A stretch of 64,000 bases of DNA from positions 84,089,334 through 84,153,333 of the forward strand of contig CM057475.1 of NCBI GenBank assembly GCA_030035585.1. Reading direction: 5' to 3'. A program made the translations under genes and the position numbers. The DNA comes from Dugong dugon (lineage: Eukaryota; Chordata; Mammalia; Sirenia; Dugongidae). The notes under the pieces were generated by a model. The model saw only the letters and a list, made by a program, of their open reading frames with translations. It searched no databases and was not told where the DNA came from. Of the stretch, positions 12,147 through 24,202 are shown piece by piece (the stretch's first letter is position 1; each line of letters opens with the position of its first letter).

Positions 12147-13575
12147 TGCCATCAAGTTGGTTCTGACTCATAGTGATCCTATATACAACAGAACGAAACA
12201 CCGTCCAGTCCTGCACCATTCTCATGGTTATTGTTATGCCTAAGCCCATAGTTGCAGCAACTGTTGTCACTCCATCTTGTTGAGGGTCTTCCTCTCCTTT
12301 GCTGACCCTGTACTTTACCAAGCATGATGTCTTTCTCTAGGGACTGGCCCCTCCTTGATAACGTGTCCAAAGTATGTGAGACAAAGTCTTGCCATCCTCA
12401 CTTTGAAGTAGCATTCTGGTTGTACTTCCAGGACAGATTTGTTGGTTCTTTAGGCAGTCCATGGTATAGTCAGTATTCTTTGGCAACACCATAACTCAAA
12501 GGCATCAATTCTTTGGTCTTCCTTATTCATTGCCCAACTTTCACATGCCTGTAAGGCAATTGAAAACATCATGGCTTGGGTCAGGCACACCTTAGTCCTT
12601 AACGTGACATCCTTGCTTTTTAACACTTTAAAGGGGTCTTTTGCATCAGATATGCCCAGTGCAATATGTTGTTTGATTTCTTGACTGCTGCTTCCGTGAA
12701 TGTTGATTGTGGATCCAAGTAAAATGAAATCCTCGACAGCGTCAGTATATTCTCCATTTACCATGATGTTGCTTATTGGTCCAGTTGTGAGGATTTTTGT
12801 TTTATGTTGAGGTGCAATTCATACTGAAGACTGTAGTCTTCGATCTTCGTCAGTGTTTCAAGTCCTCTTCACTTTCAGCAATCAAGGTTGTGTCATGTGC
12901 ATATCACAGGTTGTTAATGAGTCTTCCTCCAATCCTGAGGCCCCGTTCTTCATATAGTCCACCTTCTCAGATTATTTGCTCAGCATACAGATTGAACAAG
13001 TGATGAAAGGATACAACACTGACACACCGTTCCTGACTAAACCACGCAGTATCCCCTTGTTCTGTTTGAACGACTGCCTTTTGATCTATGTACACGTTCA
13101 TCATGAGCACAGTTTAGTGTTCTGGAATTCCCATTTGCACTGTTATCCACAATTTGTTATGATCCACACAGTTGAATGCCTTTGCATAGTCAGTGAAACG
13201 CAGGTTAACATCCTTCTGATATTCTCTGCTTTCAGCCAGGATCCATCTCACATCAGCAGTGATATCCTTCGTTCCACATCCTCTTCTGAATCCGGCTTGA
13301 ATTTTTGGGAGCTTCTGTGGATGTACTGCGCTCATCTTTTGAGTGCCTTCCAATCTGAGGTGCTCATCTTCACACTATATCAGACACTGTTGTGCTGCTG
13401 TTCATTTTTTTTTCGGAAGTAGACCACCAGGTCCTTCTTCCTAGTCTTCGTCTGGAAGCTCAGCTGAAACCTGTCTGTCATGTGTGACCTTGCTGTTATT
13501 TGAATACCAGTGGCATAGCTTCCGGCATCACAGCAACAAACCAGCCCCCACCGTACGACAGTGACAGACATGGGG
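12147..13575 (-). mobile_element. Internally deleted RTE LINE
   Basis: Minus-strand RTE. The 3' end lies at 12147 (ttaggtgccatcaagttgg) and the reverse-transcriptase C-terminal half is readable to about 13330, including the remnant of the catalytic region. At about 13325-13335 the sequence jumps to RTE 5' UTR (13335-13575: the segments matching 100-310 of this window on the opposite strand). The endonuclease and N-terminal RT are missing, so it is a joined-ends deletion derivative. Confidence 0.8.
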
Positions 13576-15526
13576 GAGTGAGGCATTAGGAGAATGATTC
13601 TGTGGTATGTCTTGGAAAAGTTGTTTCAAAGAGAGACAGGAAAAGGTGGTTATTCTGCTGGACCTCGGTGTTTATTCACAAATCACCTGGTTGCATATTG
13701 CAGCCTTGAGATGTGGTATCCTGTGACTTATCTAATGGAGTCCCACACCACCTGCCTTTCCCTGTGATTGCCATTGTGCCATTGGTGGTTTTTGCTTAAA
13801 CTCTGTTGAATTGGGTCACTCCTCTTTGTAATCTGAGTCCTGACTGGTATTTATCTGGACTGTGACTGACCTTTTTTTCATTTTCCTGTAAACTGCAGAT
13901 ACTCATAGTGTCACTGAGTCAGAATTGACTCAACAGCAATTGGTGCATAAATATGATAATGTTTAAACCACAGTGGCTTTACAGTGTTTTTAATACATTG
14001 TAGAGTAAGTCTCCTCTTTCTTTTCGTTTTTCCCCTTTACATTGATTCTTAGTGATGATATTTAAATCACTCCATTTCCTTTCCCATCTGAAAGCCCTTT
14101 CTGAATTCTGATTGGATTTTTTTTTATTAAATTTCGATTTCAGCAAGGCCCCCACCCAGGGTAGAGAACACTTCTCCCAAGTGCCCTGGGCCATCCCAGG
14201 AGACCAGGCTACAAACCCAGTGACAGGGCTCAGGTTGCAGCTGTTCCTGCCCCTGTGCTGGCAACAGGCCTGCAGTCACCCCTAGCTGTACCAGCGTAGT
14301 CACACCCCCACATGCTGATTACAAGTCGCAGACCTCCAACAGAAGATGAAGATCTAGTAAATGAAATGGGTATGTATATGTTATGAAAATGCAAGCCTAA
14401 ATAGCTATACTTACTCCAGACAGAGTTGATATTAAGGCAAAAAGCATTTTTGGAGACAAGCAAAATCTGTAATGTAAGAGTCACTCAGTTAAGGTGCTGT
14501 CACAATTCTAAATGTGCACCTAGTAGCACAGCTTCAGCATGTATAAAGTCCAGTCCACTTCAGGGAATTCACAGATCCACATCCTCAAGGGAGACAGCAT
14601 CCCCTTCTCCCCACTGAGTTTAGTAAGCAAGTGAAGTTTAGAAAACCAGTGGGAGAAACCAGTGACTCCAGATAGACAGTAATAAATGGGCACAGAAACA
14701 TCCCGGCTGTCAGCTTGGTAGCATTCTTACCAGAATGCCCTGAGTATTGGTTTTCATTGATGCTTTACACTAAGCCAAGAAAATGCTAACCACCAGTGAA
14801 GTAAAAGCCCCAAAGCACCAGAAAAGTGGGTGCCATTTGGGGAGACAGGTGGGGAGCTTGTCAGAGCACAGGCTCTGCCTAAGTCCCAGGAGAAAAAGTA
14901 GGGTCCATTCAGCCATGGGAGTCCCCTCCCCAGAGAAGTCCCAGGAAGGCCAGTACTGATCCAGGAGCCATGTGTGGTGACCCCCTTCTCTGCTTGCAGA
15001 GCACTCCCTGGGTTTGCAGGGACCCAGACCCTAAAGGTGGGAGGGGGCAGGGCCTGGGTGTAGGATATGTGTGGCCAGAACTTGGGTTCACCGAGGAGGA
15101 GGTCACTGTGTGCTCATTCCCAGGAGCCCCAGGCAGTGGGTCTCCCATGTCTCTGAAGTGTTAGAAGATGGAGAGCTTGCACATTCTTGCCCTGTGGCAG
15201 CATGCAAGGCTGGCATCTCCGAATGCTGAGCAGTTCCTGTAGCTGGTCACCTAGGCGGGTAAGTAGGTTCCAGCCACCACAGGGAAACTGCCAGTGGCTG
15301 CCACTCAGGGAGGGGGTGCTGTCCACTGTGTGCTAGAACCTTTGGTGACTGCTCAAAACTCACTGGGCCTGTAGTCTTAGCTTCCTCAGCTGCAACCCTA
15401 ACTTCCGTTGGCATAGCACCTTTGTGGTCCATTGTGTAACCTTTTAAAGAGAGAATTCCTTTTCCCCATGATAGCTTCTAAATGTTTTATAATTTGCTTT
15501 TGTATTTAGGTATTTACTACCCTGGC
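13576..15526. other. No gene seen; small SINE/RTE tail remnant
   Basis: Mostly unique sequence. At about 13898-13945 (+) a short remnant shows the shared SINE/RTE tail (gagtcagaattgactcaaca). Around 14140-15430 the DNA is GC-richer, but I see no exon with matching splice sites and a recognisable protein. Confidence 0.4.
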
Positions 15527-15535
15527 ACATAATGT

Positions 15536-15709
15536 GGAAACCCTGGTGGCATAATGGTTAAGAGTTCAGCTGCTAACCAAAAGGTTGGCAGTTCAAATCT
15601 ACCAGGCGCTCCTTGGAAACCCTGTGGGGTAGTTCTACTCTGTTCTGTAGGGTCACCGTGAGTCAGAATCGACTTGACGGCATCAGGTTTTTTTTTTTTT
15701 TTTTTTTTT
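15536..15709 (+). mobile_element. AfroSINE, full length
   Basis: tRNA-derived SINE. Box-A-like TGGCATAATGG lies at 15547-15557 and box-B-like AGTTCAAATC at 15590-15599, followed by a body ending ccgtgagtcagaatcgactt and a long T-rich tail. It is flanked by ACATAATGTG (15527-15536) and ACATGATGTG (15717-15726), a duplication with one mismatch. The family is diagnostic of Afrotheria. Internal boxes A and B are the usual RNA polymerase III promoter of such SINEs. Confidence 0.9.
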
Positions 15710-15726
15710 GGTTTGGACATGATGTG

Positions 15727-16500
15727 AGTCTGTGGTGTGGGAAAATAGTACGTCAGTGTGTCCCACATACGCAGTTGTCCCTGCAGCTTTCATCGGGAAG
15801 TTTGCCTTCTCTGAAGTGTGATCTCCATTGTCTATTAAATGTCTAAAAATACAAGGGTCTTGTTCAGTACTCTTTAGCCCCAGTGGTCTATCCATCTCCT
15901 TGGCCAATTCTGTCTTGGTTACTATAGTTTTATATACGTATTGATATTTGGTAGAGAAAATCCTCTCACCAAACATCTCCTTGGTGATCCTCATGGCTTT
16001 TCTTGCACCTTTACATTTCCAAATACATTTTAGAAATAGCTTGTCAATTCCTTTTTTAAAAGACTATTTGCAATTTGGTAGGATAGTCCAGTCTATAATT
16101 TTTACTGAATTGACTTCTACATGTCCCCTGTAAATATGTTTACTGTAGATTTTAAAAATGTACCTGTTATCAAGTTACCAGTTACCGATTTACTACCTCT
16201 CAGCTCCAAATTCAGATGTGTTGCCAGCTCTGTGAAAATGGGTCTGGGCCCTTTAGTATTTTCTTTTTGTCAGCTGACGTGGTGTTAACTTTGTCAGTAG
16301 AGGCCTGCAGAGAACCTCGGGGTAAGGTAGCTCTGACACCATGTAAGAGATCTCAAGCGTTTATTGAGTGCCTGCTGTGTGCCTCCAGCTGGGGCCAATG
16401 AGCAGGGCCCAGCCAAGGCTTCAACCAGGCTCAGCGGCTAAGGGGGTCCTTAAGCCCTACCCCCCCTCCCTTCCCCAGCACTGACTCAGCTGAGGCGGGT
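15727..16500. other. No gene seen; L1/MIR-like fragments
   Basis: Around 15780-16150 the DNA resembles an old L1 on the minus strand (tcttggttactatagttttatat and neighbours). Around 16350-16385 a MIR-like core (tttattgagtgcctgctgtg) is visible. There is no coding evidence. Confidence 0.45.
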
Positions 16501-16517
16501 AGTATGAAAACAGCACT

Positions 16518-16523
16518 TTTATT
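16518..16523 (-). terminator. SYCE1: SYCE1 polyadenylation signal
   Basis: The minus strand reads AATAAA here, about 95 bases downstream of the inferred SYCE1 stop codon at 16616-16618. No other signal lies nearer, so the 3' UTR is likely about 110-120 nt. Confidence 0.75.
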
Positions 16524-16615
16524 TCCTGTGGCCCTGTGGAATAAGGTAGGGACAGGGAGGAGGAGGTGCAGTGGTCCATGGGGAGGTGTCCTCTGGACTA
16601 GACTGGTGCTGGGCT

Positions 16616-19600
16616 CTACTCAGTGGGTGGCTCTGAGTCTTTCTCCTCGTGGGCCCTGAGGGGCTTGGGACTGGCCTGAGGCAGGCACTGCACCTGGGAG
16701 GGGCAAGGGGTCAGGGTGCTGGGTGGGAATCAACAGGCACCTGCACCCACTCCTTCCAGCCCACTGCTCTGCCCACCACTGCCTTTGCCCTGGCTGTGGT
16801 CCTGCTGAGAATGCCCTTCCCAGCAGCTGCCTCCCTGCTGTCCAGCCCCCTCTCCACGTCCCTGTTCTTTGGGCTCACCACCTCTCCAGGAAGGGCCCCT
16901 TCCTCTTGGGCGTCGTGGGCTTGGGCAGGAACCTGCACCCCATGCTTCTCCAGCTCCTCCTTCAGCCTGGACAGGGAGTGGGATAGGAGGGAGAGACAAG
17001 AGGGTGTGAAGCTCTGAGGATGAGACGCACAGACACCCATCCAGAGGCTGGGGTCTCCGCGCCCACCTCTGGCGCTTCTCCTGCAGCTGCTGGCACTTCT
17101 CCTGCAGCTGCTGCTGGCGCTGGGAAGCAGCCTCCAGGAGCTCCTCAGCCTTGCTCTTCTCCTCCTCGAACAGCTGCCTGGGGGTGCAGGGGGGCATCAG
17201 TACCGGCCACCTCTCCCTCCCCCCCCCTCCTCCCACCATTCTTACACAGCAGCCACAGCTTCCTTGCTGCGCAGGAAGAGTCCCTCGCTGATGGTCCAGG
17301 GACCTTCAGCCCCACACAGGGAGTGCAGCCGATGCTTCACATCCTCCAGCTTCACCTGGATCAGCTTCTCTGAGGTGGGATGGGGCAGGCAATGGACAAG
17401 AAAGGGCAGTCAGGCAGGTGAGGGCTGCCTCCCTCCCTCCCCCCTCCCCCCACCAACCCCAGGCCTCACCTTCCTTGAGCAGCTGCTCCTTGCTGCTATC
17501 CAGGCTGCCTATCTCCCGTTCCAGCTGCTCTGGCCTCTGAGGGGCAGAAACGAAGCAGCTCTACATCTCCCAGCACCCCCCTCCCACACCTCAGGGAAGC
17601 CCTATCTAGTCCAATCATTCATTCCTTCAAGTATTTATCCACTCAGGTGCCTCCCTTCCCACCACTCTCCCCATCTCCATTCCTGCAGCTTCAGGCGTGC
17701 CTGCCTCAGAGCCTTTGCACTGGCCCTTCCCTCTGCCATGAACTCTCACCCAAGAGACCCACATCTGGTGTGCTTTGATGGTCAGGATTGTTGCAAGTAT
17801 GGGAACTGGCCCAGGAGGAGGATTTACACCAGTGCAGCGCTGTGGCTCCTTATTCCCGGCACTGTGTCCTCTGTTTCCTTGTCTGGCATCTGGCAACCTC
17901 CTCCCCTACCCCCTACCAAGAAGGCCCAGGGTGGCAAACACCATCTCTTCTGTGCCTGTGATGGTGCTGCGCACACCCATGGACGCCCAAGAATGAATGC
18001 CCAACTTTGGCTCTGAGAACACTGGAGGCAGGAAGGACCAGATTCAGGGTGATTCTAACCTTATAGCCACCAACACCTACTCAGGAACTGGTTGTGGCAG
18101 GTGAGAGGAAGGAGGTATGGAGGATGACCCTTGGCTTGGGCCTGGAAGATGTGGAAGGTAGAGGAGTGGCTTCGAGAGGGGTGAGACAGAGACTCACATG
18201 AAACTCCCAGAGGTCTTTGTGCTGGCCCATCAGATCCTCCAGTTGTTCCTCGAAATCCAACCTGGGGACCAGCCACACAGGAATGAGAGGCCATGGGCCA
18301 AGACCCCCCTATACACATGGCCTGGCTGGGCTGGGGTCTCCTTGCACAGACCCTGGAGGTCCTTGCCCATGCTCCCACCTTCCCAGCTTGATCTTCTAAG
18401 GCTCAGCTCACTGCTCCTTTCCAGCCTCCCATCCCTGACACAACTCCTACCCCAGCCCCTGGGTTACCTCAGCTGCCTCTGTTTGTTCTTCTCTTCTTCT
18501 ATCTGGGAGTGTAGGGCAGAAATTCGGTCCTTGCACTCCTGCAACATGGTGTGCTTCCTGGGAAGGGCCAGACAGCCCTCAGCCATATTCTCTGAATGAC
18601 CCCTCAGAGGACAAGGCTGGGTGGGGCCTGACATGAAACACTTCTGCTTCCCACTGTTGAGTGCTCTGTGGAGACCATCACCTACCTGTCCTATCTGCCA
18701 CCAGCCTACATGTGGATCTAGTGGTTTGATGTAACCAGTGCTGCAGGTCTGGCTTTGAGCCCTGGCTCTCCAACTCACTGTAACTGGGTCCAAGTGCTTC
18801 TCCTCCCAGCTCCCACTTTCCCTCTCTAACACGGTGGTGGTGGTGGTGGTGGTGGGGGTATGACAGAAGTACCTGCCTCCTAGAGTATCATTGTGAGGAT
18901 TAGGGAGATCACTGTGGGCATGGCTGAGTTCACATGCACAAACATACATTAACTGTCATCAGCTTTTCCCAAACAGTTCCGATCTCAGGGTGTCAAGGCC
19001 TGGGGCCTCTGGTCACAAAAACGAGATAAACATTCAGGAGGTGGAGAAATGAACATATAATTGGGTAGATGGAAAGATAGTGGATGAATGGAGAGAGAGA
19101 GAGGGGTGGGTGATAAATGAATGGCTGGACGCCTAAATGGACAGATGAGTGAACAGACAGCTGAAGAGCTGGATGGTGAAGAATGAAAGGCACAGAGTAA
19201 AATCCAGCTGAAGGAATTTAATGGACAAACTAGTCAAGTGATGATACTAGTGAGTGACAGAGTCGCCCTTAACACCACGATCTGATGTTGGAGCTGAACA
19301 GGGAAGGTGCTTGTCTGGCCCCTCCATTTAACTGAAGGACAGTGTGAGGTCTGCATGTCTGGGATTTACTCCCCTTGCTTTCTCTGCTCTGCCAGAACGT
19401 GGAGGGGGTGCAGGGGAACCCTCGGGCAGAGCCTCTTACCTCTGTGCCTCATTGTCTTTCTCTTGGCAGTGCAGCCGCAGGATCCTCAGTGTATCTGCAG
19501 GGGGAGGAATCAGGAGGCCCGTGAAAGTTTGTCAAGGGCACTGGGTTTGGGCAGAGGTCACGGACAAGATCATGTCAGGTATTGCGGGCAACGGACTGGA

Positions 19601-21651
19601 TGTTATCATTTACTACAAATCTGATGGAGGCCAGAGGAGGGATGTAGCCTAACTGCAGGTTCAGAGGGTTCCTGCTGCTGTCGCATGAGTGCGCTTCTGT
19701 GGGGCAGTGAAGACAAAAGTGTGGAGACTGAGCAGCTGCAAATACCTTGCTTGTTGTTCAAGATCTCCTCCAGGCGCACCTTCTCTCCATTCACTGGAAG
19801 ACAGTGACACTGAAGCATCAGGGGCGGGTTGGCCGACAGTCACACAGGTTTGTCACGGTCCGGCCCAGAACCCTGAATGTGGACACCTTAAGGCAAACCC
19901 CCTCCCCCTTGTGCCCACCTTCCCTGGAAGCACCAAAGGGCCCTGACATTTACAGAGGGTGGTGTGAAGACCTTGTGCTGTTACACAGAGGGGAGTGAAA
20001 CAAACACGTCACATGAGATGAGGATAAGGGCTACGAAGGAACCATCCAGCAGTGTGGGGGCACGTGACTAGGGGTAGCAGGGTACAGTCTTCAGATGGGA
20101 TGACCCAGGTAAGGCCTCTCTCAGAGGGGACATTAGAGCTGCATGGCAATGTGAGGTAGCAAGAAGCTGTCTGGAGTCTCTAGGTGAAGAGTGTTCCAGA
20201 CGCAGGGAGAAAACAGCCTGGCAAAGGGCCCGAGGCAGGAGCTGCTTGGAGGCTGTCTCAGGAACACTCCCAATAGCAGAGTGGGAGATTGTTGGAGATA
20301 AGGCCAAAGGGGACATGGGACTCCTCTGGGTCCTGTGGGCCATGGGTGTCTGGAAGATTGAGTTCAGGGGTCAGGAGACATTGTGGGGAGCCCTGGGTGT
20401 CCCCTGGCACACTTACTTGAGTCCAGTTCCTTCTGCAAGGCTTCCCAGAGGGCCCGGGCCTCTCCCAGCTCCTCACTGGCCTTCTTTTTGGCTGCGCCAA
20501 AGACAGGAGGACAGACACTGTGTGAGTGCAGCTACCAGCCTCTCTCTCCCTTGCAAACCTAGAGGGGCCCAGACTGCAGAGGAGGAGAGGGCCTTCTAGG
20601 GCCCAAGCCCTTCTTGCTGGGCTTGGCTGGCAGCAGGGCTGGTGTCATGACTGTGTGACTGGGCAGTCTCATAGGTCCCAGTGCTTGGTTTAATGCTCTG
20701 CTGTCAATCTTGAAAATCTTAGTGATGTTTTAACAAGGGGTCCATATTTTCATTTTCCACTGGGCCCTGCAAATCATGTAGTTGATATTGGCTGGCAGTC
20801 AAAGTTGAGGTCCTTGAGCTCACCTTGTTGAACCTCGTTAATCCGGTTAATCAGGACTTCAACCCGAGGCTCCAGGCTTCCTGCTGCAGAGAAAAAAAGC
20901 AATTGAGCTGGAGATGACACATGACTGGCTGTCCAGAACAGGCAGAGGTGGGGTGGGCACCAACCCTGTCTTTGCTGCTTTCATTCACCATGAATTTATT
21001 GAACCCCTACTGTTAGCAGGTACTTCGTTGGGCCCTCAAGGGATTTATGTTGTGGGTAGGGAAGACAGAGAACAGATAGATAGGGACACAGTCTGGCGGT
21101 GGTAACTGCTGTCAAGAGAAAGTAGGGCAAGGAGTTAAAAAGAGGAGTGGGAAGTGCTTCTTCAGCTATGGAAAGGCCTCCTGAGGGCCCCAAATCAAGT
21201 GAGGAGAGCAGGCCATGCAGGTGTGTGTGGTGGGAGGACTAGGAAGTGGGAATGTGGTTGGAAGGAGTCCAGTGAGCAACAGAGAGTAAGTGAGGTGGAG
21301 GGCAATGGTGAGGGGTGGGTTGTGAAGAGGAAAGCTTCTGGATTTAATTCTGAGTATAGTAGGAGCCAAATGGGTGGCCAGCAAGGGGGTGAGACAGTTT
21401 GGAGGAAACTTTTTGCCTTCTATTCCTTTATAATTTTGAACCATGAGGCCATATTGTTAAAGAATTAAATTTTACAAGAAAGTGAATGGGATAATTCCCT
21501 AGGTTGTGAATTGTGGGGCTGGGAATTGAACCTATGTCTGCCTGACCCCACACCCCAGGCTGAGCATCAGACACAGAGGAGACATGACCTTTCTGCAGCT
21601 TCTTCACCATTTCCATCAAATCTTCGATTTTCTTTGAGAACTTGGCCTGCC
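16616..21651 (-). CDS. SYCE1: SYCE1, synaptonemal complex central element protein 1 (exon 1 not found)
   Basis: SYCE1 is a coiled-coil protein of the synaptonemal-complex central element, needed for chromosome synapsis in meiosis. Twelve minus-strand exons are readable: 21651-21589, 20883-20824, 20491-20417, 19793-19746, 19494-19440, 18557-18468, 18261-18198, 17536-17470, 17369-17246, 17177-17067, 16966-16879 and 16675-16616. All have AG acceptors and GT donors, phases agree and no stop interrupts. Key matches in order: [171 protein letters not shown]. About 300 residues are encoded; with a missing first exon of roughly 25-30 residues this approaches mammalian length. Exons KHTMLQ and EGLFLRS favour SYCE1 over SYCE1L. 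The donor after exon 21589 (GTCATG) is weak. The C-terminal tail is shorter than in human. Confidence 0.93.
17610..17800 (-). repeat. L2-like fragment in SYCE1 intron
   Basis: The segment gcctgcctcagagcctttgc followed by actggcccttccctctgcc matches the conserved 3' region of ancient L2 repeats. It lies in the intron between the exons at 17536 and 18198. Confidence 0.5.
18715..18935 (+). repeat. MIR element in SYCE1 intron
   Basis: A MIR-like order of motifs is visible: gagccctggctctccaactc, ctgtaactgggtccaagtgc, then cattgtgaggattagggaga near the end. It is interrupted by a GGT microsatellite at about 18832-18856. Confidence 0.6.
18832..18856 (+). repeat. (GGT)n microsatellite
   Basis: About eight tandem ggt units inside the MIR fragment of a SYCE1 intron. 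Confidence 0.85.
19035..19170 (+). repeat. Degenerate GATG/GAATGG-type simple repeat
   Basis: A purine-rich run of diverged tetranucleotide-like units (gatggatgaatggagagag and relatives) lies in a SYCE1 intron. It is too degenerate to define a unit length by eye. Confidence 0.5.
20985..21120 (+). repeat. MIR/L2-like fragment in SYCE1 intron
   Basis: The motif tttattgaacccctactgtt followed by an aggtacttcgttgggccctc-like stretch resembles old MIR/L2 3' sequence. The assignment is by pattern only. Confidence 0.4.
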
Positions 21652-21839
21652 CTATTGAAACAAAACCAAAACTTTCAGAACCAGAAAGTGTGAAAGGCCT
21701 GAGGATGGGTTGGACAGCCCTGGCTAGGGGTGAGGCACACTGAGGGCAGGTCTTCAGCCAGAGTGCTGTCTCACTCCTTGTCCTGAGGTGGAGAGGTTAC
21801 AAGAAATGAACTGGGGCCGTTTACTGGTTAGCTTTTCCC

Positions 21840-22387
21840 TAAAGGATAAAAGAAAACCACAGATATACCCCTTAATAAAACTCAATGGCAGAAGGGCACT
21901 CCCTCCCTATTTTTCAATCTTATGTCAAACCTTGCCAATGAAATAATGCAAGGGAAAAAAAGGAGAGGTATAAAAATACATTATCACCCATTAAGGATTC
22001 TTGACAAAAAAAATGAAACCTGTATTTAAGCCTCTGTATCTAAATACCAATTCAGAGGAAACACAGGGACAGAGGAACATATTAAACGACGCATGGGGGT
22101 ATAATTAGCAATGTGTAGACATGGGAAATTCCAAGTGGCAAACAACCCAATTTATTTAACAAATACATTTTAAGAAAAAAAAAAAAAAGACCCTTACAGA
22201 TTAAAAGGGACTTGAAACACGTATCAACCGATCACAATGAATGTACCATATCTGGATCATGATTCAAGCAAATGCACTATAAAAAAAATTTATGAAATAA
22301 CTGGTGGAATTTGGAAAATGACTAGATATTTGATAAAGTAAAGGAATTATTGTTGCTATTAATTACATGTGATAATAGTATGGTACT
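21840..22387 (+). repeat. Old L1/HAL1-like 3' sequence upstream of SYCE1
   Basis: A/T-rich sequence ending with gataaagtaaaggaattatt and tacatgtgataatagtatgg recalls the 3' end of an ancient L1/HAL1-type element; the similarity resumes after the AfroSINE at 22561. No SYCE1 first exon was seen here. Confidence 0.45.
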
Positions 22388-22400
22388 TTTTTTTAAAGAG

Positions 22401-22547
22401 AGCCCTGGTGGCACAGTAGTTACGAGTTCAGCTGCTAATCAAAAAGTCAGCAGTTTGAATCCACCAGCCGCTCCTTGGAAACCCCATGGGGAAGTTCTAC
22501 TCTGTCCTACGGGGTCGCTGTGAGTCAGAATCGACTCGACAGCAATG
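22401..22547 (+). mobile_element. AfroSINE with perfect target duplication
   Basis: The tRNA-derived SINE body starts agccctggtggcacagtagt and ends cgactcgacagcaatg. It is flanked by a perfect 13-bp duplication, TTTTTTTAAAGAG at 22388-22400 and 22548-22560. The T/A-rich target is typical for LINE-mobilised insertion. Confidence 0.92.
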
Positions 22548-22663
22548 TTTTTTTAAAGAGTACTGATCTGTTAGAAATATACATGAAATGTATATTTCTT
22601 TAAAAAGTAAAGCTACTCAAATAATGACAAGAAGGTGTTTGTGACTGTTTTCTTTTTAATTTG

Positions 22664-23271
22664 TGTCTTAGACTGGGTTCTCTAGAGAAGCAAAACCAAA
22701 AAGCATCTATGTATAAATAAATATATTTATATCAAGGAAATGGTTAACGCAGTTGTAGAGACTGAAAAGTCCCAAGTCCGTGAGTCAGACTGGAGGCTTC
22801 TCCTGACTCACGCAGCTACAGGGGCTGGTGAACCCAAAATCAACAAGTCAGACAACAGGCCTCTGGCTCACAGGCTGTGGAGGCTGACAGATCCCAGGAT
22901 TGGCAGGTAAGCTGGCAGGATGCTGGCTCACAAACTGCAGAGGTTGATGAATCTCAAGACTGGCAGGTAAGCTGCTAGCTCAAGTCCCAAGAACTGGAGG
23001 TCAGATGAACAGGAGCCAGTGGCAGGATCCAAAGCCAGCAAAAGCCTTGCTAGAAAGTCCACCTACACTGGATGCAGGCCACAACCCCAAGGAAACCCCC
23101 TTTCAGCTGACTGGCTTCTCACAGCAGATCCCATCATGGAGGTGATCACATTATATCCGATCTCATCATGGAGGTGATTACTTCATTATATGACTGCCAA
23201 ACTACACCATAACTGCCAAACTACTGAGAATCATGGTCCAGCCAAGTTGACAGACAACCTTAATGGTCACA
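22664..23271 (-). repeat. 3' LTR of ERV-L provirus (MLT2-like)
   Basis: On the minus strand it begins TGTGACCATTAAGGTTGTCT and ends with AACCCAGTCTAAGACA. It matches 25921-26516 throughout (shared cagctgactggcttctcaca region and the gatcccatcatggaggtgat region). Confidence 0.88.
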
Positions 23272-23662
23272 GTCCAACCCTTGTCAACTTGACACCTGTA
23301 CACATCTCCTTAAACCATACACAATCTCTGAATAAAGACAATTATAAAGTCATACTTGCACCCAACATAATACAACTAATGTGTACAACTGAAAATGCAC
23401 TAGCCCTGTTTACATCTTATATTTTATAAATGAAGGAAACAAAAATATCTGGTACACACATACAAGGAAGAAATACCAATTACAGTCCTTGTGTCTGCAA
23501 CTGGTCATGTGGTGGTAACAGGTATTTAGAACTATCTTTTTCCACCACCCATTCTGTATTCCCTTTGCCCTCAGCTGGTCATGGTTCTTTGCCTTGTGGA
23601 GCGACCCAGACATTTATTCCTGGAAGGTTTGGGCCATTAGTAGTCATGTTAGAATTGGGTTG

Positions 23663-24201
23663 TTATAGTTTTCCATTGACTTTAATCACAGGGCATGGTA
23701 GTACTAAGAGACACCCTAAGTGATCTCCTGCATTCCAGACATACTCTTCTTTACCTCCATTATGTAATATCAGTCTGATTTCCTCTTGGTAATCAGGATC
23801 ACTCACACCAACCAATATGGTAACTCCCTTCTTTGCTGGTTGGTTCAGACGCATAAGGATCCCAAAGTGGCCAGGTGGCATTCTTAACATTCAGTACAAT
23901 GGAATCAGTTGTCTCTAGGTGGGAGCATTCCTCCCTTTGGAACTAAGACCTCTAGACCTGCAGAGCATAGGGTCACGGGGACGGGAAGCAAAAATTTTAT
24001 GAGTGGGTCACTAGGGGTAATAGTGAATGGTACCACTCCCATTTCCACCCTTTGATTCCTGGATCCATGAATCCTGGCTATTGGAGAAACAGCACCATAT
24101 ACTGGAACATGTACAGCCTCCTGGAGAACATCACCCCAGCCCTGCGGGGAACTGACACATAGCTGGCACATAATTGTGTCTTTAGAAGGCCATTCCATCA
24201 T
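23663..24201 (-). pseudogene. Retroviral dUTPase remnant (ERV-L pol C terminus)
   Basis: The minus-strand frame at 23890-23663 carries dUTPase-like motifs: SDPDYQEEI (the uracil-binding hairpin region) and HNGGKEEY with a Gly-rich end. The frame at 24201-23905 contains the upstream portion. dUTPases hydrolyse dUTP to limit uracil incorporation. The two pieces are in different frames and separated by a stop, so no intact enzyme is encoded. Confidence 0.75.
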
Positions 24202-24202
24202 T

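Noticed and set aside
15536..15610. Possible tRNA gene from box A/B-like motifs
   Set aside because: The motifs belong to the tRNA-derived head of the AfroSINE, which cannot fold as a mature tRNA.
17264..18016. Long plus-strand open frame (250 codons) over SYCE1
   Set aside because: It runs through SYCE1 exons and introns in antisense, has no splice logic or recognisable domain, and lies in GC-rich DNA where stops are rare.
16616..21651. SYCE1L instead of SYCE1
   Set aside because: The KHTMLQECK exon and the EGLFLRS and [14 protein letters not shown] exons are SYCE1 features absent from SYCE1L as I recall it.
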